Positions 7,828 to 16,934 of a stretch of DNA of 64,000 nucleotides are shown one piece after another (the first letter of the stretch is position 1; the number at the start of each line of letters is the position of its first letter). Source of the stretch: Hyphomicrobiales bacterium (GTDB lineage: Bacteria > Pseudomonadota > Alphaproteobacteria > Rhizobiales > Rhizobiaceae); NCBI GenBank assembly GCA_017305935.1, contig JAFKJU010000020.1:1-64000 (forward strand), in the 5' to 3' direction. A program made the translations under genes and the position numbers. The notes under the pieces were generated by a model. It searched no databases. It was not told the origin of the DNA and worked only from the letters and a program-made list of their open reading frames with translations.

Positions 7828-9297
7828 ATGACCGCCCGATCCTCCGCCCGCACCGTTCTTGGCTGGATCGGCTGGGCCGGCGGCGATGCCGTCGGGCGGC
7901 TGATCCTGCTCAGCGCGTCGACGATCGTGCTGTCGCGCCTGATCCCGGCGGAGGAGTTCGGCATTTCCGCCATCGTGCTGACCATGTCGGCAGCCGCCGC
8001 CCTTCTGGTCGGCGCGCCCTTCGAGGAAGCGCTGGTCCAGAAGAAAGTATTGCGCGGTGCGCATTTACGCACCGCCTTCGGCTTTTCCATGCTCGTGGCG
8101 CTGGCGCTGATCGCACTGTCGCTGGTCGGTGGACCGCTGCTGGCGGGTGCCTATGCGTCTCCCGAAATGGCGATGCTGCTCCCGGTGTCGATGCTGTCGG
8201 TGGCCTTCAGCGGCCATGGCGACCTGGTGACGGCGCTGGCGCGGCGGCGCCACCGCTTCAACGATATCGCCGCCTCCAATCTCATCAGTCATGCCGTCGG
8301 GGTTCCGGTGTCCATCGCCATGGCGCTGGCCGGCGCTGGCGTCTGGTCGCTGATCGTCATGCGACTGGTAATCGTCGTGGTGCGCTCGCTCTGCCTGCAG
8401 TGGCAGTTGCGCTTTCCGCTGATGCCGCAGCTTTCGCTGTCGCATCTGGCCGCGCTCGGCCGCTTCGCCAGCATTTCCTTCCTCGACCGATTCGCCGACA
8501 ATCTGAACTATCTGCTGTTCAACAATATCGTCGGCTCCTTCTTCGGGCTGAGCGCGCTCGGCCAGCTCAACATGGCGATGCGCATCGTCGAGCCGTTGCG
8601 TGGCGCCATCGTCGCCACGTCCCACAACATCGTCTTTTCGCATTTCAAGCGCGTGGCGCAGACGGCAAAGGCCGCGATTGCCGAACGCGATCGGGTCATC
8701 GCACTGCTCGCCTTCGTCACCGCCACTTCCTTTGCCGGGCTGGCGGCGATCATGCCGGCGCTGGTGCCGGTGGTTTCCGGGCCCGGCTGGGAAACGGCCA
8801 CCGACATCGCCATCTGCCTGTCGCTCGGAGCGGCGGTGCTGATGCCGGCACGCCCGATCTTCACTGCGCTTTCGGCCGGAAACCGCCCGGAATTCAGCCT
8901 GGTCAGCAGCCTGACGGGGCTGGCCGTCACCTTCCTGCTGCTGGTGGCGATGAAGGATTCTCCGCCCTATGTCATCGGTGCCGCGCGCCTGATCGGCGAT
9001 AGCTGGCAGGCGCTGTTTGCGCTGCTCGCCCCCATCGGCAAGCCCGACCGATGGACCAGCGGCGAACGCTTGCGTCTCCTTGCCCCCGCCTGGGCGACGG
9101 CCGCCGTCATGGCGCTGGCGACAGGCGCCTTCGCGGTGACCGTGCAACCCTTCGGCAACATCCTGGCGCTCTGCGCCGCCATCCCGATTGGCGCGGCGAT
9201 CCAGATCGGGTTGATGTGGCTGTTCACCCGCCCCGCTCTGCTCGGCATCTTCGATTTCCTGCGCGGCCAACCGCTGCGTCCGGGCGAGCAGGCATGA
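7828..9297 (+). CDS. Wzx-like polysaccharide flippase (MOP superfamily)
   Basis: A 489-residue, strongly hydrophobic protein with about 12-14 predicted membrane segments, in the RfbX/Wzx/MurJ-type exporter superfamily. It starts with a short basic N terminus (MTARSSARTVLGW), then a first hydrophobic helix containing GGDAVGRLILL, with another typical polytopic stretch at SFLDRFADNLNYLLF. Such proteins flip lipid-linked repeat units across the inner membrane. ATG at 7828 follows AAGGAAACCATCC. The stop overlaps the next gene as ATGA. Context with Wzz-like and Wzy-like genes supports the role. Confidence 0.83.
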   Translation: MTARSSARTVLGWIGWAGGDAVGRLILLSASTIVLSRLIPAEEFGISAIVLTMSAAAALLVGAPFEEALVQKKVLRGAHLRTAFGFSMLVALALIALSLVGGPLLAGAYASPEMAMLLPVSMLSVAFSGHGDLVTALARRRHRFNDIAASNLISHAVGVPVSIAMALAGAGVWSLIVMRLVIVVVRSLCLQWQLRFPLMPQLSLSHLAALGRFASISFLDRFADNLNYLLFNNIVGSFFGLSALGQLNMAMRIVEPLRGAIVATSHNIVFSHFKRVAQTAKAAIAERDRVIALLAFVTATSFAGLAAIMPALVPVVSGPGWETATDIAICLSLGAAVLMPARPIFTALSAGNRPEFSLVSSLTGLAVTFLLLVAMKDSPPYVIGAARLIGDSWQALFALLAPIGKPDRWTSGERLRLLAPAWATAAVMALATGAFAVTVQPFGNILALCAAIPIGAAIQIGLMWLFTRPALLGIFDFLRGQPLRPGEQA

Positions 9298-10241
9298 CCC
9301 GCGTTCTCGTCACCGGCGGCACCGGCTTTATCGGCGCGCGCGTCACAGACGCGCTACGCCGCGCCGGCCATGACGCGCATGCTGGAACGCGCCGCGCCGC
9401 GCCGCAAGCCGACGTCATCGCCTGCGACCTCGACAGGCCGGCGGAGATCGGCGCCGCGCTTGCCGGCATCGAGATCGTCGTGCATTGCGCCTATGGCGAG
9501 GAAAGCGCCATGCCGCGCCAATGCGCCGCCTTGCTGTCCGCCATGGCGACGGCCGGCGTGGCGCGACTCGTCTATTTCAGCTCCATCGCCGTCCATGGCG
9601 ATGGCGAGGGACCACTGGACAGCTATGGCCGCGCCAAGCTGGATTGCGAGACACTGGTGCGCGATTGGGAAAAGGCTGGCGGTGAACGCCGTGCCGTCGT
9701 CCTCCGCCCTGGCATCGTCTATGGTGCGGGTAGCCGGTTCTGGATCGACAAGATGGCGGAGCGTATCTGCATGGGAATCTGGGGCGATTTCGGCCCTGCC
9801 GGCGATGGCTGGGCGCATCTCGTGCATGTCGATGATATCGCCGCGCTCACCGTCGCGGCCGTGGACCGCCTGCAGGATGGCGTGTCGGCAGGGAAAATCC
9901 CACCCCTCGATATCGTCGGGCCGGACAGACCGGACTGGAACGCCTATTTCCAGGCGCTGGCCGCTGCCCTCGGCGCCCCTGGCCTGCCGATAATCGGACC
10001 GACGCGACTGCGCTGGTGGGCGGTGCGGAGGCTGGCGGCGAAAATCTGGCGGCGCATCGGCCTGCCGGGCGGTCATCGCGCCGCCCTTGCGCCCGCGCCC
10101 GGAGAACTCGCGCTGTTTCGCCGCCGGCTCACCCTCGATGCCGGGGCGGCGACCGCGTTTCTCGGCCTCGCACCGAAAATCACCTTGAAGGAAGGGTTGG
10201 CCGGCAGCCTTGGTCTTCAGGACACCAGGCCGGAACCGTAA
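9294..10241 (+). CDS. NAD-dependent epimerase/dehydratase (extended SDR)
   Basis: A 315-residue sugar-nucleotide-type SDR. It begins TRVLVTGGTGFIGARVTDAL (Rossmann GxxGxxG). The central YFSSIAVHG and SYGRAKLDCE (YxxxK) give the catalytic Tyr/Lys pair. VLRPGIVYG is the usual substrate-loop strand. It likely modifies a nucleotide sugar for the surrounding polysaccharide cluster; the exact sugar cannot be read. ATG overlaps the flippase stop by 4 nt. The 3' end overlaps the convergent GT2 gene by 25 bp. Confidence 0.8.
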   Translation: MTRVLVTGGTGFIGARVTDALRRAGHDAHAGTRRAAPQADVIACDLDRPAEIGAALAGIEIVVHCAYGEESAMPRQCAALLSAMATAGVARLVYFSSIAVHGDGEGPLDSYGRAKLDCETLVRDWEKAGGERRAVVLRPGIVYGAGSRFWIDKMAERICMGIWGDFGPAGDGWAHLVHVDDIAALTVAAVDRLQDGVSAGKIPPLDIVGPDRPDWNAYFQALAAALGAPGLPIIGPTRLRWWAVRRLAAKIWRRIGLPGGHRAALAPAPGELALFRRRLTLDAGAATAFLGLAPKITLKEGLAGSLGLQDTRPEP

Positions 10242-11164
10242 AGCTTCGGCCGGAAACGCTCGCCCCAGAACAGCTTGCCAAGCCCGCCCCAGGCCTTGGA
10301 GCGGGCGATCTCCGCCCTCTCCCGGTCGAACGACAGGAAAATGGCGGCCTTGGCGAATTCCAACGCCGCCTGCGCCGCGCCGACGCCCATCCACAGCGCG
10401 ACCGAAGCCCAGCGCGGCGGCATCAGCTTGTGATGCACGAAGGTGCGGATCTGGCCGGAGAGAAACCGGCGCCGACGCACATAGGCCCAGTTCATCCGCT
10501 TTGGCGGCACCCATTCGATGACCTCGGCGCCCGGGGTCCAGGCGAAGCGCCGCCCGGAATCCGCAAGCTGGCGCAGCAGCAGACTGTCTTCGCCGCCGAC
10601 CTCGTTGAGAGAGGTGTCGAAGACCTCGGCCTTGTCCAGGCAGCGCCCACGATCGAAAACCGAATTGTTCGTGCCGAGCAGCGCCGAGAGATCGGTGATG
10701 TCGGCCCGGTCCGACCGCCCCAGCTGGCGGGAAAAATAGGCGGCGAAGGCCGGCGTCAATTGCCCGGCTTCCGCCTTGGCGACGACCGGACCGAAGCTGG
10801 CATCGGCGCCTGTCGCCTGCAAGGTGGCGACATGGCACGCCAGCCAGCCGGGCGACGCTTCCTCGTCGTCATCCAGAAAAGCGATCCATCGACCTTGCGC
10901 GGCGCGCACGCCGGCATTGCGGGCATTGGCCACCCCAGGCACCGGTGCCAGCACATAGACGATCGGCAGGCGGTTGCGCGCGATGCAGGCATCCACGGTG
11001 CCGCGCGCCGAGCCGTCCCTGGAATTGTCGATGACGACCACCTCCGTGCCGAGCCCTTCTGGCAATCTCTGCGCCGAAAGGCTGTCGAGTGCCCGCGCCA
11101 GCGGCTCCGGGCGGTTGAGGGTCGGGACGACGACCGAGATCAGCACTGGGGATTTATCCGTCAT
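10217..11164 (-). CDS. Family 2 glycosyltransferase
   Basis: A 315-residue GT-A enzyme. The N terminus ISVVVPTLNRPEPLARALDS is the GT2 nucleotide-sugar-binding strand. WIAFLDDDEEASPGW carries the metal-binding DxD, and NEVGGEDSLLLRQL the GGED acceptor/catalytic segment. It uses a nucleotide sugar to extend a lipid-linked glycan on the cytoplasmic face. It is clearly paralogous to the enzyme at 13478 (shared PGAxxxEWVPPKR-type C-terminal motif). Start chosen at ATG 11164 because the GT2 fold begins there, though the ribosome site is weak. It is the only minus-strand gene in the first half of the cluster. Confidence 0.85.
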   Translation of the reverse strand: MTDKSPVLISVVVPTLNRPEPLARALDSLSAQRLPEGLGTEVVVIDNSRDGSARGTVDACIARNRLPIVYVLAPVPGVANARNAGVRAAQGRWIAFLDDDEEASPGWLACHVATLQATGADASFGPVVAKAEAGQLTPAFAAYFSRQLGRSDRADITDLSALLGTNNSVFDRGRCLDKAEVFDTSLNEVGGEDSLLLRQLADSGRRFAWTPGAEVIEWVPPKRMNWAYVRRRRFLSGQIRTFVHHKLMPPRWASVALWMGVGAAQAALEFAKAAIFLSFDRERAEIARSKAWGGLGKLFWGERFRPKLYGSGLVS

Positions 11165-11334
11165 TTTAACGATCTGCCGCAGGATTTCGTAAGCATGTTC
11201 ACAATACGCCAGGCCGGTAACCCGGATGTTAAGCCTGTTTAGCGAATATCTGCGGCATAAGCGAAAGGAAGCCATGCCGCGCGCCCTTTCGCACGCAACA
11301 GCGCAGGCAAAGTGAACCGAAAACGGACAAAGTG

Positions 11335-12696
11335 ATGATCGAAGCCAGAGGAGCGAGCCTGACTTTCCGGGATATCCCCGGATTGGCACATGTTCCGGCG
11401 GCGCTGCATTCCTTGCTGGCGCTGCTGTTTCTGCTCTATTGCTTCATCGGCACCAATGCCTTCTCCACCACCTCCCTCACCCAGCGCCTCGAAGGCAATC
11501 CGCTCGACCGGATTGTCGTTCTCGCAATGGCGACGCTGGCGATCGTGGTGCTGGCGCTGTATTGGCGGGCCGTGCCGGGTATGGCTTTGCGCAGCCTCGG
11601 TGTGCTTGCCATCGCCGGCATTGCCGTCCTCAGCATGTTGTGGTCCGATTTTCCAGGCCTCACCCTGCGCCGCGCCATCCTCCTGGCCTGCTTTACGCTG
11701 ATCACCGCGGCCTTGGCGGCTGGCGTACGTGACCTGCGCAGCGCCCACACCGCGTTTTGCTGGGGCATCACCGCCATCGTCATCCTCAACCTGATCGTCA
11801 TCTTCGCCATGCCTTCGCTCGGCGTCGACGACCTCGGCGCCAAGGGCCTCTACAGCCAGAAGAACGTCGCCGGCATGGTGGGCATGGCCGCCGTGCTGGC
11901 CACCGCCACCTGGACCGCGCGCGGACATCGCGACGGCATGAACGTTCTATTCGGCGTCGCCATGACCGCGATCGGTATTGCCTTCCTGATCCTGACCCGC
12001 AGCAAGACCTCCATCGGACTGACATTCGGGGCTCTGGCGATCCTGGGCATACTGGCATTCGCCGCGCGTAGCGGGCCGACAGTGGCGCTCGCCGTGGTGA
12101 TGGCGGGCTTTCTCGGCCTGTTTGCCGGTCTGGCATTCCTCATTGCCCATGATCTGGACATGAACGCGATTACCCTCATCCTCTTCGGCGACGCCTCCTT
12201 CACCGGGCGCGACGAATTATGGGCCTTCGCGCGTAAGAGCATGTTCGAGCGGCCATGGCTGGGACATGGCTACGGTGCATTCTGGGATGTCGGGCCGGGC
12301 CGCGATCCGCTGCTGCGTCTGGAACCGGGAAGCTGGCTCGGCGACGTCGAGCTCGGCCTGATCAACCAGGCGCATAACGGTTATCTCCAGCTCGGCATCG
12401 AGCTTGGCATACCGGTGACGATTCTCGCCGTCTTCACCGTCCTGTGCCTGATCGTGCGCGGCGTCCTGCTATGCCTGCTGGCGCGCATGCCGCGCGGCAC
12501 GGCGGCGGGCTTCGCCTATATGACGGCGATGCTGGTTCTATTTCTGTTGCACAATTTCACCGAGGCGTCGTTGTTCATGCGCGGGATCGTGCTGTTCAAC
12601 ATCGTCTTGCCGATGATGTTCCTTCTGGCGCGCGGGCGCGATCTTCTGCCGTCTCCCGCCGCTCGGCCTTCCTTTTCCATGGGTAAATTGCCATGA
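11335..12696 (+). CDS. O-antigen ligase/polymerase (Wzy/WaaL-like)
   Basis: A 453-residue polytopic membrane protein with about 10-12 hydrophobic segments. A large loop at ~residues 280-350 contains TGRDELW and NQAHNGYLQLGIELG. This TGR...HN pattern is the hallmark of the O-antigen ligase/polymerase family (PF04932). It would polymerise the flipped repeat units in the periplasm. A GTG at 11332 lies directly before ATG 11335, so either could start translation. The gene is followed by a 4-nt overlap with the WecG-like gene. Confidence 0.82.
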   Translation: MIEARGASLTFRDIPGLAHVPAALHSLLALLFLLYCFIGTNAFSTTSLTQRLEGNPLDRIVVLAMATLAIVVLALYWRAVPGMALRSLGVLAIAGIAVLSMLWSDFPGLTLRRAILLACFTLITAALAAGVRDLRSAHTAFCWGITAIVILNLIVIFAMPSLGVDDLGAKGLYSQKNVAGMVGMAAVLATATWTARGHRDGMNVLFGVAMTAIGIAFLILTRSKTSIGLTFGALAILGILAFAARSGPTVALAVVMAGFLGLFAGLAFLIAHDLDMNAITLILFGDASFTGRDELWAFARKSMFERPWLGHGYGAFWDVGPGRDPLLRLEPGSWLGDVELGLINQAHNGYLQLGIELGIPVTILAVFTVLCLIVRGVLLCLLARMPRGTAAGFAYMTAMLVLFLLHNFTEASLFMRGIVLFNIVLPMMFLLARGRDLLPSPAARPSFSMGKLP

Positions 12697-13475
12697 CGCT
12701 TTTATTTCCGCTCGTCGATCACCAGCCTGCGCGCGAGCGCGTCCCCTTCCTCGGCGTCCGCTTCGATCCCATCGATGAGGCCGAAGCACTGGCGGAACTG
12801 CTGGCACGCGATCCGAATGAGGATTTCGCCGCCGTGGTAACCCCAAATTCGGACCATCTGGTGCGCATCGACCGTCTCGGCGGCGAAGTCGCCCATGCCT
12901 ATGACGTCGCCTGGCTGTGCCTGAACGACAGCCGCACCGTGCGTCTGCTTGGCAAGTTCGCCGGGCTGGACCTGCCGACCGTGCCGGGCGCCAATCTGGT
13001 GCGCGACCTGTTTTCCGCTCCCGGCTTCGATCCTGCCTGGCCGGTGCTGTTCGTCGGCAGCACACCGGCCGTTTTCGAAACGATCGTGCGCGGTTTCAAG
13101 CTGAAAAACGCCATCCATTTCGATGCCCCGATGGGCCTGCTGCGCGACCGCCGGAAATTCGACGACACCGTCGCTTTCATAGAGGCGCATCCGGCGCGTT
13201 TCATCCTGCTCGCGGTCGGATCGCCGCAGCAGGAGTTGCTGGCGCAGCGGCTGAAGGCGCGCGGCAAGGCGAAAGGCATCGGCCTGTGCATCGGCGCGGC
13301 CATGGAATTTCTCGCCTATCCGCAGCGGCGGGCGCCCGACTGGATCTCGAAGATTGGCATGGAATGGCTTTTCCGGTTGCTGCGCGAGCCGCGCCGGCTA
13401 TGGCGCCGCTATCTGGTCGACAGCCCGCAGATCGTGCGGCTGGTGTTCCGCAACCGTCTCAATCGCGGAAAATAA
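12693..13475 (+). CDS. WecG/TagA/CpsF-family glycosyltransferase
   Basis: A 260-residue member of the GT26 family. It contains VTPNSDHLVRI, DVAWLCLNDSRTVRLLGKFAG, VPGANLVRDL and LLAVGSPQQELLAQRL, the family's conserved blocks. The C-terminal GIGLCIGAAMEFLAYPQRRA block and the RAPDWISKIGMEWLFRLLRE block are nearly diagnostic. Members transfer ManNAc/ManNAcA-type sugars from UDP donors to a lipid-linked acceptor. ATG overlaps the preceding stop (ATGA), so it is translationally coupled to the polymerase gene. Confidence 0.9.
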   Translation: MTLLFPLVDHQPARERVPFLGVRFDPIDEAEALAELLARDPNEDFAAVVTPNSDHLVRIDRLGGEVAHAYDVAWLCLNDSRTVRLLGKFAGLDLPTVPGANLVRDLFSAPGFDPAWPVLFVGSTPAVFETIVRGFKLKNAIHFDAPMGLLRDRRKFDDTVAFIEAHPARFILLAVGSPQQELLAQRLKARGKAKGIGLCIGAAMEFLAYPQRRAPDWISKIGMEWLFRLLREPRRLWRRYLVDSPQIVRLVFRNRLNRGK

Positions 13476-13477
13476 GC

Positions 13478-14437
13478 ATGAACGGCCCCACCCGCATCAG
13501 CATCGTCATCTGCACCTTCAACCGGCACGACCTGCTGCGCGAGGCGCTGGAGAGCGTGGCGGCGCTGCGCAATCCCGCAAACATTCCGTTGACGCTGGTC
13601 GTGGTCGACAATAGCGACGATTCCAATGCGCTGCCGGTGATCGAGGCGATGCGCGCCCGCCTCCCCTATCCGCTGCTCGGCATCGCCGCGCATCCGGCCA
13701 ATATTTCCGTGGCCCGCAATGCCGGGGCGGCTGCGGCGCCGGATGAGATCGTCGCCTTCATGGACGACGACCAGCAACTGGACCGGGATTGGCTGATCGC
13801 CGTCACCGAAGGTCTCGCGGCCTTTCCGCATGACGTGCTGTTCGGCGCGGTCGAGCCCGTTCTGGAAGCACCCGACAGGGCCGACGCCACCGTGCTCGGC
13901 CTGTTTTCCCGCCGCCTGGCGGCACCGGCCGGAACCGATCTCTTCGCCATAGGCCCGGCGAAAACCCAGGGCATCGCGCTGGCGACCAACAATTGCATCT
14001 TCCGCAAATCGACGACGCTGACGGACGCCACGCCGTTCGATCCCGCATTCGGCAATGGCGGCGGCGAGGATTACGACCTGTTCTGCCGGCTGGAGCGGCG
14101 CGGCCGGCGCTTCGGCTGGCTACCCGGCGCCAAGGCGCTGGAATTCGTGCCGGCAAAACGCTGCGATCCTGCCTATCTCGAACGGCGCTTCTATGCCGGT
14201 GGGCAGGCTTTTGCGCTTGCGGTTTCCAGGAACAGCGCCAGCCCGACACGTCAGCGCTGGCGCCTGCGACTGCGGGCGATCTTGCAACTCATCATTCTCA
14301 TGCTATCCGCACCGCTGCAATGGCTGAAAGGCGCCGAAGCGCGTCGGCAATTGCGCTACCGACTCGCCGGCGTATTCGGGAAAATATCGTTTGCGGAACT
14401 GGAACCGATCTACAGCGCCCCGCCGCCAGGGCGCTGA
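13478..14437 (+). CDS. Family 2 glycosyltransferase
   Basis: A 319-residue GT2 enzyme. ISIVICTFNRHDLLREALES starts the nucleotide-binding fold, IVAFMDDDQQLDRDW holds the metal-binding Asp cluster, and GNGGGEDYDLFCRL the GGED element. A C-terminal hydrophobic stretch (LILQ-type, ~residues 265-285) may attach it to the membrane. It starts 2 nt after the WecG-like stop, so it is in the same operon. It resembles the GT2 at 10217-11164 along its length. Acceptor and donor are unknown. Confidence 0.87.
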   Translation: MNGPTRISIVICTFNRHDLLREALESVAALRNPANIPLTLVVVDNSDDSNALPVIEAMRARLPYPLLGIAAHPANISVARNAGAAAAPDEIVAFMDDDQQLDRDWLIAVTEGLAAFPHDVLFGAVEPVLEAPDRADATVLGLFSRRLAAPAGTDLFAIGPAKTQGIALATNNCIFRKSTTLTDATPFDPAFGNGGGEDYDLFCRLERRGRRFGWLPGAKALEFVPAKRCDPAYLERRFYAGGQAFALAVSRNSASPTRQRWRLRLRAILQLIILMLSAPLQWLKGAEARRQLRYRLAGVFGKISFAELEPIYSAPPPGR

Positions 14438-14439
14438 CG

Positions 14440-15369
14440 TCAGGCGCTTTCCGTCGCCATATCCTGCCGGGCGGCGACATCCGTCACCCTTGCAAAAATA
14501 TCCCTGCGCAGATCGAGACTGCTGCCGATCGTCGATTGAATGAGGCAGGTGACGTGATGCGGTTTCACCGCCGAGATGAAGGAGTCGATCGCTTCATCGC
14601 TTTCGAAATCACCGGACCAGCGGGAATGGCAGAGCGAAAAGCTTTCCGGCACAAGATGCGCCGCATCGAAACCGAGCACCTGATCGGCATAAACGCCGTA
14701 GAGAACGTATTCGGCGAAATGCGGCGTCCGGCACAAGGTCTTCAACCAATCGGAGCCGGAGATATCGGCTATGCGCTGAGTCATGCCGCGCAAAACCGAG
14801 GTTTTCCAGACCACGCAGGAGTCGATATATTCACCGCCGTAGAAGGTTTTTTCAGACAGGCCGAGCAGTTGCCCCGCCACCTTCTGCCAAAGCGCATGGG
14901 TTTCCAGGCCAGCGGGCTGTGGATCGCGATAAAGACGCACGCGCCCGTCCCGGCAAAGATGTTCGGGTCGAAGGGGCCGGACGAAAACGGTATCGCTATC
15001 GATATGAACGACGACGTCGGCCTTGCTTTGCTCGGCGGCGGCGATCTTCATGATCTGCTGCGCGATCCAACCGCGCACCGGCGGGCTGAACGGCGTGATG
15101 TAGATGTTGCGGCGCGGCAGACGCAGCAGCCGCCGCCAGCGCGGCGAAGGCATCGGCATGCGCCGAAACCACCACGGAAGAATATCCTCCTCCGCTACGA
15201 GCCGCCGGCGCGCGGAAGCCAGCGGTGCAAACAGCGGCAGGTCGGCGCGGGGCACGATCACGCGATGCTCCATGCCCTCCGGCACGAAGCGCTCCGCGCT
15301 TTCGCACATCAGGCGGCAGGCTTCGAAATCCCGCGAGAAAGAAAGGGTCACCAATTCATATGTCGTCAT
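14440..15369 (-). CDS. DUF6492-family protein, probable glycosyltransferase
   Basis: A 309-residue protein beginning TTYELVTLSFSRDFEACRLM. It carries VVHIDSDTVFVRPL, a DxD-type motif as in GT-A glycosyltransferases, and FYGGEYIDSCVVWKTSVL. I recognise this as the DUF6492 family that accompanies rhizobial polysaccharide clusters. No experimental function is known to me. It is convergent with the GT2 gene, two bases apart, and lies nine bases downstream of the Gfo/Idh oxidoreductase on the same strand. Confidence 0.7.
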   Translation of the reverse strand: MTTYELVTLSFSRDFEACRLMCESAERFVPEGMEHRVIVPRADLPLFAPLASARRRLVAEEDILPWWFRRMPMPSPRWRRLLRLPRRNIYITPFSPPVRGWIAQQIMKIAAAEQSKADVVVHIDSDTVFVRPLRPEHLCRDGRVRLYRDPQPAGLETHALWQKVAGQLLGLSEKTFYGGEYIDSCVVWKTSVLRGMTQRIADISGSDWLKTLCRTPHFAEYVLYGVYADQVLGFDAAHLVPESFSLCHSRWSGDFESDEAIDSFISAVKPHHVTCLIQSTIGSSLDLRRDIFARVTDVAARQDMATESA

Positions 15370-15378
15370 TTCAACCCC

Positions 15379-16527
15379 TTATCGCCCTGTTGCCCATGCT
15401 TCCGGTTCGATCGGTTTGCAGCTCGACGCAACAGGCGACGGTTGCGCGAACCGATCCGGATGCTGCAGCATCTCCGTGACCTCGGTGATATGCATAGCAA
15501 GCGCGGCATCCAGCTTGCACGGGCGATCCTCGTAAATAGCAGATGCTAATTCGGCGACGCCACGCATGAAATCCATGGTTGGCCGTCCCGGACCGCGCTT
15601 GAGCAGCGGTGCGCGCACCGGCTTCAGCCGCCGCCCGGACAGTTGCGGCCAGCGGCGCTCGATCAACCGACCAAGCCGGCCGGTGGCGGCGCGGCGCAAT
15701 ATGACCGAGGAGCCGTAATCCCAAATTTCAGCGATATCGATCACGCCCTCTTCGCCGACGATGCGGAAGCGATGATCATAGGGCGCAATGATGGAATTCG
15801 TCACTCGCGCAACGATGCCGCCATCGAATTCCAGGCAGCCGGTGGAAAAATCGGGCGCCGGGTTTTCGAGCGGCGGCCTTGTTTTCTTGTCGGCGATCAG
15901 CAGCGTGGAATAGGCCGAGACTTGCCGCACAGGGCCGAACATGGCGATGAGCGCCCCGAGCGCATAACCGGCATGCTCATAGGTGCAACCGGTCTCGAAT
16001 TCTCCGCGCGCCGGCCAGGCACGACCGCTGCGGCTGATCCAATTGGTATAATCGGCGCGATGCACCATGCCGTCGTCGAGTTCGGCATAGACGAGCCGCA
16101 CACGGCCGATCGCCCCGGCGCGCACAGCCGCCCAGGCCGTCTGCACCGACTCGCCAAGGAAATTGCAAGGCGCACCGGCAAGCCGAAGGCCGGCGCGTTC
16201 GGCCAGGCCCGCAAGCTCCTGCGCCTCCTGCGCCGAAAGGCCCAGAGGCTTTTCGCTATAGACGTGTTTACCAGCGGCAAGCGCCGCGCGCGTTACGGCT
16301 GCATGATTGTGCGGATCGGTCAGGTTGAGCACGATCCGACAGGCGGGATCGGCCAGCAAAGCGTCCAGCGATGGATAGGCTGCATCCTTCCAATAACCGG
16401 AGAATGCCGACAGCCGCTCAGAATCCCGGTCGTACACGCCGGTCAGGCGCAAGGCGCCGCCATGCAACTGCAGGCAATAGCGATAGGAATCGGCGACGTA
16501 GCCGCAGCCGACGATCGCAATTCCCAT
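15379..16527 (-). CDS. Gfo/Idh/MocA-family oxidoreductase
   Basis: A 382-residue NAD(P)-dependent oxidoreductase. It begins MGIAIVGCGYVADSY (Rossmann dinucleotide site). It contains the family motif GKHVYSEKPLGLSAQEAQEL, in which EKP contributes the catalytic Lys. Enzymes of this family oxidise or reduce sugar-like substrates, often nucleotide sugars in polysaccharide loci. ATG at 16527 follows AGGAACCG; the frame extends nine codons upstream only through a TTG. It heads a two-gene minus-strand unit with the DUF6492 gene. Confidence 0.83.
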   Translation of the reverse strand: MGIAIVGCGYVADSYRYCLQLHGGALRLTGVYDRDSERLSAFSGYWKDAAYPSLDALLADPACRIVLNLTDPHNHAAVTRAALAAGKHVYSEKPLGLSAQEAQELAGLAERAGLRLAGAPCNFLGESVQTAWAAVRAGAIGRVRLVYAELDDGMVHRADYTNWISRSGRAWPARGEFETGCTYEHAGYALGALIAMFGPVRQVSAYSTLLIADKKTRPPLENPAPDFSTGCLEFDGGIVARVTNSIIAPYDHRFRIVGEEGVIDIAEIWDYGSSVILRRAATGRLGRLIERRWPQLSGRRLKPVRAPLLKRGPGRPTMDFMRGVAELASAIYEDRPCKLDAALAMHITEVTEMLQHPDRFAQPSPVASSCKPIEPEAWATGR

Positions 16528-16934
16528 CGGTTCCTGTCTCACGCGCGACTCCAATCCGATCCCCTTTCCCCATGCCCGGTGGCCGCATAGAACCGGCGGC
16601 TTCGGCGCGCAGCCACTTTGCCCGCAAGCCGCTACGCAAGGGTAAATGCCGGCGACGCAACAGTGGATTTCATCGAAGAAGGTAACCGAATTGTCGCGTG
16701 CTTCTCTTTTGCGTCGAATTCAGCTCCGCATATTTGCGGGACATCTATTTAATCGCTTCTAGGATCTTGGCCGATGCCCAGATCAGGGCGTATGCTGGAT
16801 AAGCAGGGGTGCATATTCATTTCATTGCCGTAAGTCGCATATGCAATCCACGGTTTCTTTTTCGTCTATTCCAATACATCCGCATTCAGGTTCGAAACCA
16901 GTCCGCTTAGCCATTTCAAAGGCGCAGGTCGACC
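16528..16934. promoter_or_regulatory. Divergent intergenic region upstream of the HD-GYP gene
   Basis: 407 bp between the oxidoreductase and the HD-GYP gene. The part from 16690 to 16900 is noticeably AT-richer than the flanks. No RNA gene or plausible protein gene is seen. It presumably holds both divergent promoters. Confidence 0.4.
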
